From the NCBI RefSeq assembly GCF_902497875.1, contig NZ_CABVHY010000052.1, positions 1 to 32,203 on the forward strand: a DNA stretch of 32,203 bases, in the 5' to 3' direction. Shown here in pieces: positions 1 to 8,256 of the stretch (its first letter is position 1; each line of letters starts with the position of its first letter). The notes under the pieces were generated by a model. The model did no database searches, was not told the origin of the DNA, and worked only from the letters and a program-made list of their open reading frames with translations. This DNA comes from Pseudomonas fluorescens. Lineage in GTDB: Bacteria; Pseudomonadota; Gammaproteobacteria; Pseudomonadales; Pseudomonadaceae. Both the position numbers and the translations under genes were made by a program.

Positions 1-76
1 GGTGCGGCGATCCGACTTGCCCGCGAAGGCGATTTCAGGATTTGCGCCGATTTCCCCGCGGACAATACCTTTTCAA
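1..76. repeat. Possible fragment of a second REP-type repeat at the window edge
   Basis: There is no gene between the window edge and the cynS stop codon. Read on the minus strand, the stretch ends in CGCGGGCAAGTCGGATCGCC, which resembles a common Pseudomonas extragenic repeat family distinct from the one found elsewhere in this window. It is cut by the edge, so neither its second arm nor its full extent can be seen. Confidence 0.35.
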
Positions 77-547
77 TCAGAACGGCTTGGTCGGCAGGTA
101 CTTGCCATCCAGCGTGATCACCGCGCGGGAACCGCCGTCCGGGTCTTCGACTTTCTTGATGTCCAGTTTGAAGTTGATGGCGCTGATGATGCCGTCGCCG
201 AACTGTTCGTGGACCAGCGCCTTGAGCGTCGAGCCGTAGACCTGCAGCATTTCATAGAAACGGTAGACGGTCGGATCGGTCGGGATGCCGCCCTGGATGC
301 TGCCGCGCAAGGGCACGCTTTGCAACAGGCGGCTGGCATTCTGATCCAGGCCGAGTTTGTCGCAGACTACGTCGGCGGCCTCCACCGGTAGAGGGTGTTG
401 ACCGAGCAGGGCGGCGGTGACGAAGGCCAGGCTCAGGCCGGTGCCGTCGGTCAGGTCCTGCCACGACAGGTTTTTGCGGGCCTTGGCGTCGATGATGGTG
501 TCGGCCAGGGCCAGACGTGGAGCTTGAGCGAATTGGGATTGCAGCAT
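77..547 (-). CDS. cynS: Cyanate hydratase (cyanase)
   Basis: Cyanase converts cyanate and bicarbonate to carbamate, which decays to ammonia and CO2; it detoxifies cyanate and yields nitrogen in the cytoplasm. The 156-aa length is the family norm. The three catalytic residues known from the E. coli enzyme fall at the same numbers: Arg96 and Glu99 (in YRFYEM) and Ser122 (in GDGIISAINF). The N-terminal part (about 12-75) is the helical, HTH-like domain of the decamer. It lies 47 bp after cynT on the same strand, so the two are probably cotranscribed. Cyanate is the expected inducer through the divergent cynR. No cyanate transporter is visible, but the window starts just downstream. Confidence 0.97.
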   Translation of the reverse strand: MLQSQFAQAPRLALADTIIDAKARKNLSWQDLTDGTGLSLAFVTAALLGQHPLPVEAADVVCDKLGLDQNASRLLQSVPLRGSIQGGIPTDPTVYRFYEMLQVYGSTLKALVHEQFGDGIISAINFKLDIKKVEDPDGGSRAVITLDGKYLPTKPF

Positions 548-594
548 GGTGATTTCCTCTTGGGTGAAGTACGAAAAGTTGCTTCCACTCTGGG

Positions 595-1254
595 TCAGGC
601 GGCGTGTGGCAATTTGCTGGACTGGGCACAGGTCTTTGGGTAGTCGGTGAGCGAAACGAAGCCCTGTCTGACGCCGTCCAGCGCGACGATGCCGCCGCTT
701 TCAATGTCGTAGACCCAGCCGTGCAGGTTCAGTCGACCCTGCTCCAGGGCCAGAGCGACTGAAGGGTGAGTCTTGAGATTGGCCAGTTGGGCGATGACGT
801 TTTCCCGTACCAGCGAATCGAGTCGCTCTTCGGCCGATGCGTGAGTCCGGGAGGCGTTGATCACCTTGGCCGACTCGGCGTGGCGCAGCCAGTTGGCCAC
901 CGCCGGCAGGTGATCGAGGCATTTGCAGGTGGAAATGGCGGTCATCGCACCGCAGTCGGAATGGCCGCAGATCACGATGTCGCTGACGCCGAGCACGGCG
1001 ACGGCATATTCCACCGTGGCTGACACACCGCCCGGCTCTGGACCATAGGACGGCACTATGTTGCCGGCGTTGCGGATCACGAACATGTCGCCGGGTTCCT
1101 GCTGGGTCAGCAGTTCCGGGACTACACGGCTGTCGGAACAGGTGACGAACAAAGTGCCCGGGCTCTGGCGGGTAGCCAATTGCTTGAACAGTTCGCTGCG
1201 CTCCGGAAAAGCCTCACGCTGGAACTTGAGAAAGCCGTCGATGATGTCTTGCAT
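595..1254 (-). CDS. cynT: Beta-class carbonic anhydrase
   Basis: Zinc enzyme interconverting CO2 and bicarbonate; beside cyanase it resupplies the bicarbonate that cyanate hydrolysis consumes. The zinc ligands of the beta class are present: Cys39 in CSDSR (with the Asp41/Arg43 dyad) and His98 and Cys101 in GHSDCGAM. The ATG at 1254 is chosen because AAGGAGA lies a short distance upstream; the frame stays open to 1314 but no better start is seen there. The result is 219 aa, matching CynT. It is the first gene of the cynT-cynS unit and is read divergently from cynR across about 108 bp. Confidence 0.95.
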   Translation of the reverse strand: MQDIIDGFLKFQREAFPERSELFKQLATRQSPGTLFVTCSDSRVVPELLTQQEPGDMFVIRNAGNIVPSYGPEPGGVSATVEYAVAVLGVSDIVICGHSDCGAMTAISTCKCLDHLPAVANWLRHAESAKVINASRTHASAEERLDSLVRENVIAQLANLKTHPSVALALEQGRLNLHGWVYDIESGGIVALDGVRQGFVSLTDYPKTCAQSSKLPHAA

Positions 1255-1335
1255 GGTGATTCTCCTTGCGTCGCTGATGGGGCAAGGATGAAATTTTTCA
1301 GCTATAGCGTCCAAGACCGGTTTATTATTGTCGCC

Positions 1336-1350
1336 ATAAGCCCTTCCTAT
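1336..1350. promoter_or_regulatory. Candidate LysR-type (CynR) binding box
   Basis: In the cynR-cynT gap the sequence ATAAG-N5-CCTAT forms an imperfect dyad of the T-N11-A kind that LysR proteins recognise. A CTATAG hexamer occurs twice in the same gap. Position between divergent genes fits autoregulation plus activation of cynTS; the assignment is inferred from layout. Confidence 0.35.
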
Positions 1351-1362
1351 AGTTGAGCGGCC

Positions 1363-2244
1363 ATGCTGTTACGTCATATTCGCTACCTGCTCGCGGTTGC
1401 CGAGCATCGCAACTTCACCAGAGCCGCCGAAGCGCTGCATGTGTCGCAGCCGACGCTGTCGCAGCAGATCAAGCAACTGGAGGACTCCCTCGGCGCGCCG
1501 TTGTTCGACCGCTCGGGACGTTGCGTGCGCCTGACCGACGCCGGTGAGGCCTATGTGCGTTATGCACGGCAGGCCTTGCAGGATCTGCAGGCGGCCAAGC
1601 GAGCGATGCATGATGTGCAGGATCTGAGTCGCGGTTCGTTGCGCCTGGCCATGACCCCGACCTTCACCGCCTATCTGATCGGTCCGCTGCTGACCCGCTT
1701 CAACAGCCTTTACCCGGCAATCACCCTGAGCGTCGAGGAGATGACCCAGGACCGGATTGAAGCGGCGCTGGCGGAAGACCGGCTGGATATCGGCATCGGT
1801 TTTTACGGTGAACATCTGGCCGATATCGAATCACAAGCGCTGTTCGCCGAAACCCTGAGCCTGGTGGTGAGTGATACCCATCCGGGGTTTGTCGGGCAAC
1901 AGTCGCTGAGTGCTCACGAACTGGGCGAGCAGGCGTTGGTCTTGCTCAGCAGCGACTTCGCCACTCGCCAGCACATCGACCGCTACTGTCGCGAGCAAAA
2001 CATCGCGCCACGCATCGTTATGGAAGCCAACTCCATCAGCGCGATCATCGAGATCGTACGCCGCAGCCCCTTGGCGACCATCCTCCCGCAATCCGTTGCC
2101 CGCGAGCAGACGGGCTTGCAGGCGCTGGAGCTCGAACCAGCACTGCTGCAACGCACCGTGGCCTTGCTCAGTCGCAAGGGTGCTTACCGAAGTACCGCGT
2201 GTGGGGCCTTTGTCGAGTTGGTCGAACAGCGGGGGAATGTTTAG
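1363..2244 (+). CDS. cynR: LysR-type regulator of the cyn genes
   Basis: A 293-aa LysR-type transcriptional regulator. Residues about 1-60 form the winged HTH (LLRHIRYLLAVAEHRNFTRA, then VSQPTLSQQIKQLE), followed by a linker helix and a periplasmic-binding-protein-like effector domain from about residue 90. It is transcribed away from cynT-cynS, the standard arrangement for a LysR protein that controls its divergent neighbour. By analogy to E. coli CynR the effector would be cyanate; this rests on context, because effector specificity cannot be read from the protein. Start is the ATG after a weak GAGCGG. Confidence 0.9.
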   Translation: MLLRHIRYLLAVAEHRNFTRAAEALHVSQPTLSQQIKQLEDSLGAPLFDRSGRCVRLTDAGEAYVRYARQALQDLQAAKRAMHDVQDLSRGSLRLAMTPTFTAYLIGPLLTRFNSLYPAITLSVEEMTQDRIEAALAEDRLDIGIGFYGEHLADIESQALFAETLSLVVSDTHPGFVGQQSLSAHELGEQALVLLSSDFATRQHIDRYCREQNIAPRIVMEANSISAIIEIVRRSPLATILPQSVAREQTGLQALELEPALLQRTVALLSRKGAYRSTACGAFVELVEQRGNV

Positions 2245-2611
2245 CCAACCCACAACCAAACTTCGTAAAATCCGGATTTAACGGCTTATCCGCCCGTGTG
2301 ACGCTGCTCGGCATCTGTCTACTGCGGTTTTTGTATGGACGCTCGGCTGACCGGAATCACACACAAGGCTTCGCCTGGCGTCAGCGCCTCGGGCCTTGGT
2401 TATCGATTCACGCCTGCCACCACACCAAACCTGTCTGCACTCCCTTCTGAACTGGCCTTCTGGGCGCTGTGGCACTGTCGTCACGCGCGCCCACCGGATG
2501 CCTGTATTTCCCGTTAAGTCTTTATACGGATCGCACTTGGCCCTACATGGCACGGTGGATCGAACCGGCGACGCCTGTGCGTCTGCCTGACGCGGAAATA
2601 CGAGAGTTCCC
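2245..2611. other. Non-coding gap before the glutamine-synthetase-like gene
   Basis: This 367-bp stretch has only short frames without ribosome sites. It should carry the promoter of the downstream gene. A TTTATA at about 2520-2525 could be a -10 element, but no clear -35 accompanies it. No REP repeat or convincing terminator is seen. Confidence 0.4.
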
Positions 2612-3994
2612 ATGAGTTTTGCCACGACCCCCTTTGCCTCCCTACAAGAAGCCCAGACCTTTCTGGCGAACAATCCGGATATCGAGATGTTCGAGTTGTT
2701 CATCCTCGACAACAACGGCGTGCCGCGGGGCAAGTTGCTGCATCGCGATGAACTGTTGGCGGTGTATGAAAGCGGTCGGCCGCTGCCGAGCACCATCCTC
2801 GGGTTGACCATCAATGGCGACGACGTGGAAAACTCCGGGCTGGTCTGGGAAGTCGGCGATATCGACTGTCGGGCGTATCCGCTCAGCGGCAGTTTGCAGC
2901 GCATGCCGTGGCGGCTGATCCCTACCGCGGCGGTGCAGGTCAGCATGCACCCGCAAGAGGGGATGCCGGCGACCGTGGCCGATCCGCGGCATCTACTGGC
3001 CCAGGTGATCGATGGCCTCAAGGCCGATGGTTTTTACCCGGTCATGGCGGCGGAGCTGGAGTTCTATCTGCTGGATCGTGAGCGCGACAGCAACGGTCGG
3101 CCGCAGCCGGCGCGGGATGTCGACGGCGGTCGACCGCGTTCTACCCAGGTCTATGGCTTGCGTGAACTGGAGCAGATCGAACCGTTTCTCGCCGATCTCT
3201 ACAACGCCTGCAAGCTGCAGGGCATTCCGGCGCGCACGGCGATTTCCGAGTACGCACCGGGGCAGGTGGAGATCACCCTTGAGCATCGCAGCGATGCCTT
3301 GCAGGCAATGGATGAGGCGGTGCGCTACAAACGCCTGGTCAAAGGCGTGGCGCACAAGCACGGCATGACCGCCTGTTTCATGGCCAAACCCTTCGATGAC
3401 CTGGCCGGTACCGGCATGCACATGCATGTCAGCCTGGCGGACAAGGATGGTAATAACCTTTTCGCCAGCGAAGCGCCCGACGGTACGCCGCTGCTCAGGC
3501 AGGCAGTCGGCGGCATGCTCAGCACCTTGCTCGACTCGTTGCTGCTGTTCTGCCCCAATGCCAACTCCTACCGGCGTTTCCAGACCAACAGTTACGCGCC
3601 GCTGGCCGCGACCTGGGGCGTGGACAACCGTACGGTCAGCCTGCGAGTGCCGGGTGGCCCGGCGTTTTCCCGGCATATCGAACACCGTATCTGCGGCGCC
3701 GATGCCAACCCGTATCTGGCGGCAGCGGCGATCCTGGCGGGTATTCATCGGGGCATTCGCGAACAGCGCGACCCTGGCGCGCCGGTTGAAGGCAATGGGT
3801 ACGCTCAGGCCACCGAGCTGCTGCCGACGGACTGGCTGACCACTTTGCGTGCCCTGGAAGGCTCGTCCTGGGCTCGGGACGCCTTCGGAACCGAGTTTCT
3901 CGGGGTCTATCTGGCCGTGAAACGTGCCGAGTACCGGCAATTCATGGGCGAAGTGGGCGAGCAGGACTGGCGCTGGTATCTACATCAAGCGTAA
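2612..3994 (+). CDS. Glutamine synthetase family protein, gamma-glutamylpolyamine synthetase type
   Basis: A 460-aa ATP-dependent ligase of the glutamine synthetase fold. Recognisable blocks are the N-terminal beta-grasp, ELEFYLLDR (metal-binding Glu), EYAPGQVEITLEHRS, GTGMHMHVSL, NSYRRFQTNSYAPLAATWG and EHRICGADANPYLAAAA. The pattern and length fit the PuuA/Spu group, which joins glutamate to putrescine or other amines as the first step of polyamine breakdown, rather than GlnA, which is about 470 aa and carries an adenylylation-site tyrosine. No other puu/spu gene lies nearby, so the amine substrate is uncertain. It stands alone between cynR and eptA. Confidence 0.85.
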   Translation: MSFATTPFASLQEAQTFLANNPDIEMFELFILDNNGVPRGKLLHRDELLAVYESGRPLPSTILGLTINGDDVENSGLVWEVGDIDCRAYPLSGSLQRMPWRLIPTAAVQVSMHPQEGMPATVADPRHLLAQVIDGLKADGFYPVMAAELEFYLLDRERDSNGRPQPARDVDGGRPRSTQVYGLRELEQIEPFLADLYNACKLQGIPARTAISEYAPGQVEITLEHRSDALQAMDEAVRYKRLVKGVAHKHGMTACFMAKPFDDLAGTGMHMHVSLADKDGNNLFASEAPDGTPLLRQAVGGMLSTLLDSLLLFCPNANSYRRFQTNSYAPLAATWGVDNRTVSLRVPGGPAFSRHIEHRICGADANPYLAAAAILAGIHRGIREQRDPGAPVEGNGYAQATELLPTDWLTTLRALEGSSWARDAFGTEFLGVYLAVKRAEYRQFMGEVGEQDWRWYLHQA

Positions 3995-4019
3995 TGCGTC
4001 GCGCTCCAGATAAAAAGTT

Positions 4020-4041
4020 TTGGCAAATTGCCACTTGCCAA
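4020..4041. promoter_or_regulatory. Overlapping palindromes TTGGCAA / TTGCCA / TTGCCAA
   Basis: Just after the ligase stop codon, TTGGCAA is followed eight bases later by its inverted copy TTGCCAA, and a further TTGCCA in between makes TGGCAA-A-TTGCCA. Two nested dyads thus share one left arm. No T-tract follows, so it looks more like a binding site than an intrinsic terminator. The function is not known. Confidence 0.3.
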
Positions 4042-4105
4042 CTATTTGTTCGCTTATTTTTCACGAAAAATTGATGGTTGGCTGCTTAAAGTTTGTGCTG
4101 TCGTG

Positions 4106-4130
4106 GGAAGTGAATGTTCTTGTTACTTCC
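4106..4130. promoter_or_regulatory. Inverted repeat upstream of eptA
   Basis: GGAAGT and ACTTCC are separated by 13 bases, 35 bp ahead of the chosen eptA start. It could be a leader hairpin or an operator. Nothing in the sequence decides between these. Confidence 0.25.
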
Positions 4131-4165
4131 TGACGGCACTACTTTCAAGGATAAAGCAGACCGTC

Positions 4166-5815
4166 ATGTGGACTATTAAAGCCGTGCGCCCCGAGTGGGT
4201 GACGTTGGTGGCCAGTGCCTTTTTATTAATCGGCTTCAACTGTGTGCTCTGGCAACACCTGTTCGACATTACCTCGTTCGACGGGCAAGGCATGGCCATG
4301 CGCGTGGCGTTTGGGGTGATGATCGGGTGCGCGTTCAACATTGTCCTGACCCTGCTGGCCTTTCCTTACGTGCTCAAGCCGGTGCTGATCCTGTTGTTTT
4401 TAATCAGCGCTGGCGTGGCTTACTTCATGGCGCAGTACGGTGTTTTGATTGATAAGGGAATGTTGCGTAATTTCGCCGAAACCAATGCCACGGAAGTGCG
4501 TGATTTACTCTCGATCAAATGGCTTGCCTACGTTTTTTTTCTTGGCGTGTTACCGTCGTGGTTGTTATGGAAGACCCCAATCAACTATCGGTGCTGGCAC
4601 CGCGAAGTATTAAGTAAAGTGTTGCTCGGTGTTGTATCGGGGGGTGTGCTCGGTGTTGTCGCTCTGGCCAACTACCAGGGTTTGTCTTCGTTGTTTCGTA
4701 ATCACCATGAGTTGCGCTTGATGATAGTGCCGAGCAATTACATTGGCGCGTCCGTCGGCTATTTGCGTGAGCAGGTGGTGTCCTCCCGGCAACCATTCGT
4801 CAAGATTGGTGAAGATGCGCAGAAGAACCCGAGCTGGCAGGCCCATGCCCGCAAGTCGCTGACGGTGCTGGTGGTGGGTGAAAGTGCTCGTGGGTCGAAT
4901 TTCGGCGTTCTGGGTTATGACCGCGATACCACGCCGAAACTGAATAAAGAGGCCGGCTTGATCGCTTTTACCAACGTGCATTCCTGTGGCACGGAAACCG
5001 CAGTGTCGGTGCCATGCATGTTCTCCAATATGGGCCGCAAGGACTACAACGCCAGCACGGCAAAGAACGAAGAAGGTCTGCTTGATGTGCTCAAGCGTGC
5101 CGGGCTGGAAGTGATCTGGCGCGACAACCAGTCCGGCTGCAAAGGCACCTGCGACCGGGTCACGCTTCAGGATGTGAGCAATCTCAAGGATGCGGGGTTG
5201 TGTGCCAATAGCGAATGCCGCGATGAGATCCTGTTGCAAGGTTTGCAGCACTTCATCGATAACCTCGATAAAGACACCGTGCTGGTGCTGCACCAGATGG
5301 GTAGTCATGGTCCGGAATACTTCAAGCGTTATCCCAAGGAGTACGAGCGCTTCACTCCGGTCTGTGAAAGCAATACGCTGAACAGTTGCAGCCGCGAAAG
5401 CATCATCAACGGTTACGACAACACGCTGGTGTATACCGATCACGTGTTGGCGACCCTGATCGACTTGCTGCGCAGCAATCAGGACCAGGTCGATACCGCG
5501 ATGCTCTACCTGTCGGATCACGGTGAGTCGCTCGGTGAGTACAACCTGTTCCTGCACGGCACGCCTTATATGCTGGCGCCGGAACAGCAGAAGCATGTGG
5601 CGATGCTCGCCTGGTTTTCGGACAGTTATCAGAAGTCTTTCTCGGTGGACACCCATTGCCTGCAGCTGAGCCGCGAAAAGCCGCTGAGCCAGGACAATCT
5701 GTTCCATTCAATGCTTGGCCTGCTGGAAGTCGACAGCAGCGTTTACAACGCCAACCTGGATATGTTTGCCGGTTGCCGCGGGGCTGTGCTCGATGGGGTG
5801 TTGGCCACTCAGTGA
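4166..5815 (+). CDS. eptA: Lipid A phosphoethanolamine transferase
   Basis: Inner-membrane enzyme that moves phosphoethanolamine from phosphatidylethanolamine onto lipid A, lowering its negative charge and giving resistance to polymyxin-type peptides. Residues about 10-170 contain five hydrophobic segments; the rest is the periplasmic sulfatase-fold domain. Visible active-site residues are Glu239 (GESARGSNF), nucleophile Thr278 in SCGTETAVSVPCMF, His381 (MGSHGPEYF) and Asp451-His452 (SDHGESLGE), with the paired cysteines of the family. The ATG at 4166 gives 549 aa, the usual length; the frame is open to 4028 but the extra 46 residues have no family counterpart. It is the chromosomal relative of MCR enzymes; relatives in this genus often answer to PmrAB-type regulators, but no clear box is seen. 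Confidence 0.93.
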   Translation: MWTIKAVRPEWVTLVASAFLLIGFNCVLWQHLFDITSFDGQGMAMRVAFGVMIGCAFNIVLTLLAFPYVLKPVLILLFLISAGVAYFMAQYGVLIDKGMLRNFAETNATEVRDLLSIKWLAYVFFLGVLPSWLLWKTPINYRCWHREVLSKVLLGVVSGGVLGVVALANYQGLSSLFRNHHELRLMIVPSNYIGASVGYLREQVVSSRQPFVKIGEDAQKNPSWQAHARKSLTVLVVGESARGSNFGVLGYDRDTTPKLNKEAGLIAFTNVHSCGTETAVSVPCMFSNMGRKDYNASTAKNEEGLLDVLKRAGLEVIWRDNQSGCKGTCDRVTLQDVSNLKDAGLCANSECRDEILLQGLQHFIDNLDKDTVLVLHQMGSHGPEYFKRYPKEYERFTPVCESNTLNSCSRESIINGYDNTLVYTDHVLATLIDLLRSNQDQVDTAMLYLSDHGESLGEYNLFLHGTPYMLAPEQQKHVAMLAWFSDSYQKSFSVDTHCLQLSREKPLSQDNLFHSMLGLLEVDSSVYNANLDMFAGCRGAVLDGVLATQ

Positions 5816-5899
5816 GATCTTCACTGCCGTTCGACCTTTTTTTCACGTGTCAGTGGCTAACCTGCCGCCCCTTGATCCTTTTACAAGAGTCCGAGTGTC

Positions 5900-6586
5900 A
5901 TGTCATCGCAACTCCCATCCACCCTCGAGCTTGAGCTCGCCAGGCGCTACGACCAGGAGCATGCAAAAGTTTGTCTGGACGCGCGCCCCGTCGGCCTGGC
6001 CCGGCGGCTCTCGCTTTGGCGCGCTGAGCAGTTGGTTCGCCAGGCGCTCAAGATGGCGGGCGAGCCCGGCCTGATTCTTGACCTGGCCTGCGGTGCAGGG
6101 CGTTTCTGGCCGGTGCTGGCGGAGCACGCAAACCGGGTCATTCTGGCGGCGGACAACTCTCAGGATATGCTTGATCACGCCCAGACCCATCATTCGCCTG
6201 GCCTGCTCAAGCGGGTCAAAACCTTTCAGAGTTCGGCGTTCACCATTGGCCTGTCGGCCAATGCCGTGGACTGCATTTTTTGCATGCAGTTGTTTCAGCA
6301 CATCGTCAGCAGCGAGCACCGACTGCTCTTGCTGCGTGAACTGCATCGCGTCAGCCGAGACACAGTGATTGTTTCGGTGCAAGTCACCAGCAGCTTCAGG
6401 GTTCGCCGCCGTCGGGCTCCAACTGCTGACCTGGAGGCATCGGCGGATGCTGCAAAACGCCCGTTGGCCAGTAAAACGCTGGTTGAGGGCGAGTTCAGGC
6501 AGGCGGGGTTCGAGATTCTCCACTCTCAAGACTTCATGCCCGGCTGCGGCCTCTCGCGGGTCTACGTGCTGCGTAAAGCCCGCTAG
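5900..6586 (+). CDS. Class I SAM-dependent methyltransferase
   Basis: A 228-aa cytoplasmic methyltransferase with Rossmann fold. Motif I is ILDLACGAGRFWPVL (about residues 61-75), followed by the acidic end of strand 2 (AADNSQDML) and a post-I segment (AVDCIFCMQLFQHI). The substrate cannot be read off. It starts 84 bp after eptA on the same strand and is closed by a terminator, so it may belong to an eptA transcript. A role in envelope or LPS chemistry is possible but is inferred only from position. The C-terminal part (about 165-190) is Arg/Ala rich and looks variable. Confidence 0.8.
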   Translation: MSSQLPSTLELELARRYDQEHAKVCLDARPVGLARRLSLWRAEQLVRQALKMAGEPGLILDLACGAGRFWPVLAEHANRVILAADNSQDMLDHAQTHHSPGLLKRVKTFQSSAFTIGLSANAVDCIFCMQLFQHIVSSEHRLLLLRELHRVSRDTVIVSVQVTSSFRVRRRRAPTADLEASADAAKRPLASKTLVEGEFRQAGFEILHSQDFMPGCGLSRVYVLRKAR

Positions 6587-6591
6587 TCTCT

Positions 6592-6621
6592 CCTGTCGGA
6601 CTATTCTGATAGTCCGATAGG
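6592..6621 (+). terminator. Rho-independent terminator after the methyltransferase gene
   Basis: A 13-bp stem (CCTGTCGGACTAT with ATAGTCCGATAGG, one G-U wobble) around the tetraloop TCTG, followed by TGTTTT. It starts five bases after the stop codon and separates the eptA/methyltransferase genes from rnd. Confidence 0.8.
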
Positions 6622-6675
6622 TGTTTTCCCTCACGCTCTTCTGCAGTGAATGCTCGGAAATCGCCGGGGTCGATA

Positions 6676-6681
6676 TATACT
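6676..6681 (+). promoter_or_regulatory. Likely -10 element of the rnd promoter
   Basis: TATACT matches the sigma-70 -10 consensus in five of six positions and lies 27 bases ahead of the rnd start codon, just after the preceding terminator. The -35 region is poor (no TTGACA-like hexamer at 16-18 bp), so the promoter is weak or aided. Confidence 0.4.
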
Positions 6682-6708
6682 GCGCGCCATTCTTCAAGGG
6701 AGAGCCGT

Positions 6709-7842
6709 GTGGCCATCGATATTCACTGGATTCGCGACAACGATAGCCTCGGTCAGTTTTGCGCCGAGTGGCAGCAATTGCCGTTCGTTGCCCTCGACAC
6801 CGAATTCATGCGGGTCGACACTTTTTATCCGATCGCCGGGCTGCTGCAGATTGGCGATGGCGTGCGCGCTTACCTGATTGACCCATTGACGATCGATAAC
6901 TGGCAACCCTTGGCCGCCTTGTTGGAAAATCCGGCAGTGATCAAGGTCGTACATGCTTGCAGCGAAGATCTTGAAGTGTTGCTGCGCTTGACCGGCAGCT
7001 TGCCGGCACCGTTGTTCGATACCCAATTGGCCGCCGCCTATCTGAACCTGGGCTTTTCCATGGGCTACTCGCGCCTGGTCCAGGAAGTGCTGAGTATCGA
7101 TCTGCCCAAGGGCGAGACTCGATCCGACTGGCTGCAACGCCCGCTGTCCGAGACCCAGATCAGCTATGCCGCTGAAGATGCGTTGCATTTGGCCGAGGTC
7201 TACATCCGCCTGCGTCCGCAGTTGTCGGACGATAAATACGCCTGGGTGCTGGAGGACGGTGCCGAACTGGTGGCCAACCTGCGTCGCGAAGTCGACCCCT
7301 ACGAGGTCTATCGCGAGGCCAAACTGGCCTGGAAACTTTCCCGCGCCCAGTTGGCTGTATTGCGTGAACTCTGTGCCTGGCGTGAACGCGAAGCGCGTGC
7401 CCGTGACCTGCCACGTAACCGGATTGTCCGTGAGCATTCCCTGTGGCCATTGGCCCGGACCCAGCCGGACAACCCCACGGCGCTGGCGAAAATCGAAGAC
7501 ATGCACCCGCGTACCGTACGTCAGGACGGCGAGTTCCTGCTTGAGCTTATCAAGCAAGCTGGCAGTGTCTCCCCTGATCAATGGCCGCCAGCGGTGCCCG
7601 AGCCATTGCCGATGGAAGCCGCCGCGCTGATCAAGCGTCTTCGGGCAATCGGCCAGGCCGAAGCCGAGCGCCTGAACATTGCGCCGGAGCTGATGCTGCG
7701 CAAGAAAACCCTGGAAGCCCTGCTCAAAAGCGGCTTCCCCGAGGGCCCTTACCAATTGCCCGATTCATTGCGTGGCTGGCGCCGCGAATTGATGGGCCAG
7801 AAGCTGCTCGACAGCCTGGCCACCGCCGGAGAACAGCCTTGA
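6709..7842 (+). CDS. rnd: Ribonuclease D
   Basis: 3'-to-5' exoribonuclease that trims tRNA precursors and other stable RNAs. The DEDDy catalytic residues are visible: Asp30 and Glu32 (ALDTEFMRV), Asp87 (HACSEDLEV), Tyr153 and Asp157 (YAAEDALHL). An HRDC domain follows at about residues 208-290. The GTG at 6709 is preferred because AAGGGAGAG lies just upstream and the resulting 377 aa matches the E. coli enzyme; an in-frame ATG at 6646 would add 21 unconserved residues and start upstream of the likely promoter. It overlaps ycgL by four bases. Confidence 0.95.
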   Translation: MAIDIHWIRDNDSLGQFCAEWQQLPFVALDTEFMRVDTFYPIAGLLQIGDGVRAYLIDPLTIDNWQPLAALLENPAVIKVVHACSEDLEVLLRLTGSLPAPLFDTQLAAAYLNLGFSMGYSRLVQEVLSIDLPKGETRSDWLQRPLSETQISYAAEDALHLAEVYIRLRPQLSDDKYAWVLEDGAELVANLRREVDPYEVYREAKLAWKLSRAQLAVLRELCAWREREARARDLPRNRIVREHSLWPLARTQPDNPTALAKIEDMHPRTVRQDGEFLLELIKQAGSVSPDQWPPAVPEPLPMEAAALIKRLRAIGQAEAERLNIAPELMLRKKTLEALLKSGFPEGPYQLPDSLRGWRRELMGQKLLDSLATAGEQP

Positions 7843-8132
7843 AACGTATTTGCTCCATCTACCGAAGCCTGAAGAAAAACGAGATGTACCTCTACGTGCT
7901 GAAAAGCGATGCGCTGGAGCGAGTCCCCCCAAGCCTGCTGCTGGCCTTTGGCAAACCGCACCACGCCTTTGACCTGGTGCTGAGCCCGGAGCGCACGCTG
8001 TCCCGCGAGGACATCAATGTGGTGCTGGAGAACCTTGAGAAACAGGGCTATCACCTGCAAATGCCGCCGGCTGAGGACGAGTACATCGAACATTTGCCCG
8101 AAGAGCTGCTGCGGCGCAATGATCCTATGTGA
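7839..8132 (+). CDS. ycgL: YcgL family protein
   Basis: A 97-aa protein of the YcgL family, known by the start KRICSIYRSLKKNEMYLYVL and the segment LSPERTLSREDINVVLENLE. The biochemical function is not established. I place the start at a TTG that overlaps the rnd stop as TTGA: translation from there gives exactly the conserved N terminus, and no ATG or GTG lies at the right place. Translational coupling to rnd is therefore likely. The rnd-ycgL pair is a conserved gammaproteobacterial neighbourhood. Confidence 0.88.
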   Translation: MKRICSIYRSLKKNEMYLYVLKSDALERVPPSLLLAFGKPHHAFDLVLSPERTLSREDINVVLENLEKQGYHLQMPPAEDEYIEHLPEELLRRNDPM

Positions 8133-8256
8133 CGGACGGGGCCGGGTGCTCTGTGCGGAGCGCTCTTACACATGAAACTGAATAATCCGGTGGCGGACGT
8201 TAATGGTGGGCACCCCCGTCGACGATCCGCTGCACTGTTTTTGAAAGGTTTGAACC

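Noticed and set aside
2548..2563. TGGCACG resembling a sigma-54 -24 element before the ligase gene
   Set aside because: The -12 part at the required spacing reads ATCGA and lacks the essential GC, so a sigma-54 promoter is not supported.
2993..3940. Long open frame of 315 codons antisense to the ligase gene
   Set aside because: It is a high-GC shadow of a clearly coding plus-strand gene; its composition is atypical (Arg/Gln/His rich) and no ribosome site precedes it. The same holds for antisense frames at 4610-5707, 6694-7755, 15189-16061 (plus strand, opposite ptrB) and 22704-23714.
4088..4105. CTTAAA as a possible PmrA box upstream of eptA
   Set aside because: Only one half-site is seen; there is no second CTTAA-like half at the expected spacing.
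4028..4165. Longer eptA start at 4028
   Set aside because: The extra 46 residues have no counterpart in the transferase family, run through the nested palindromes and lack a ribosome site.
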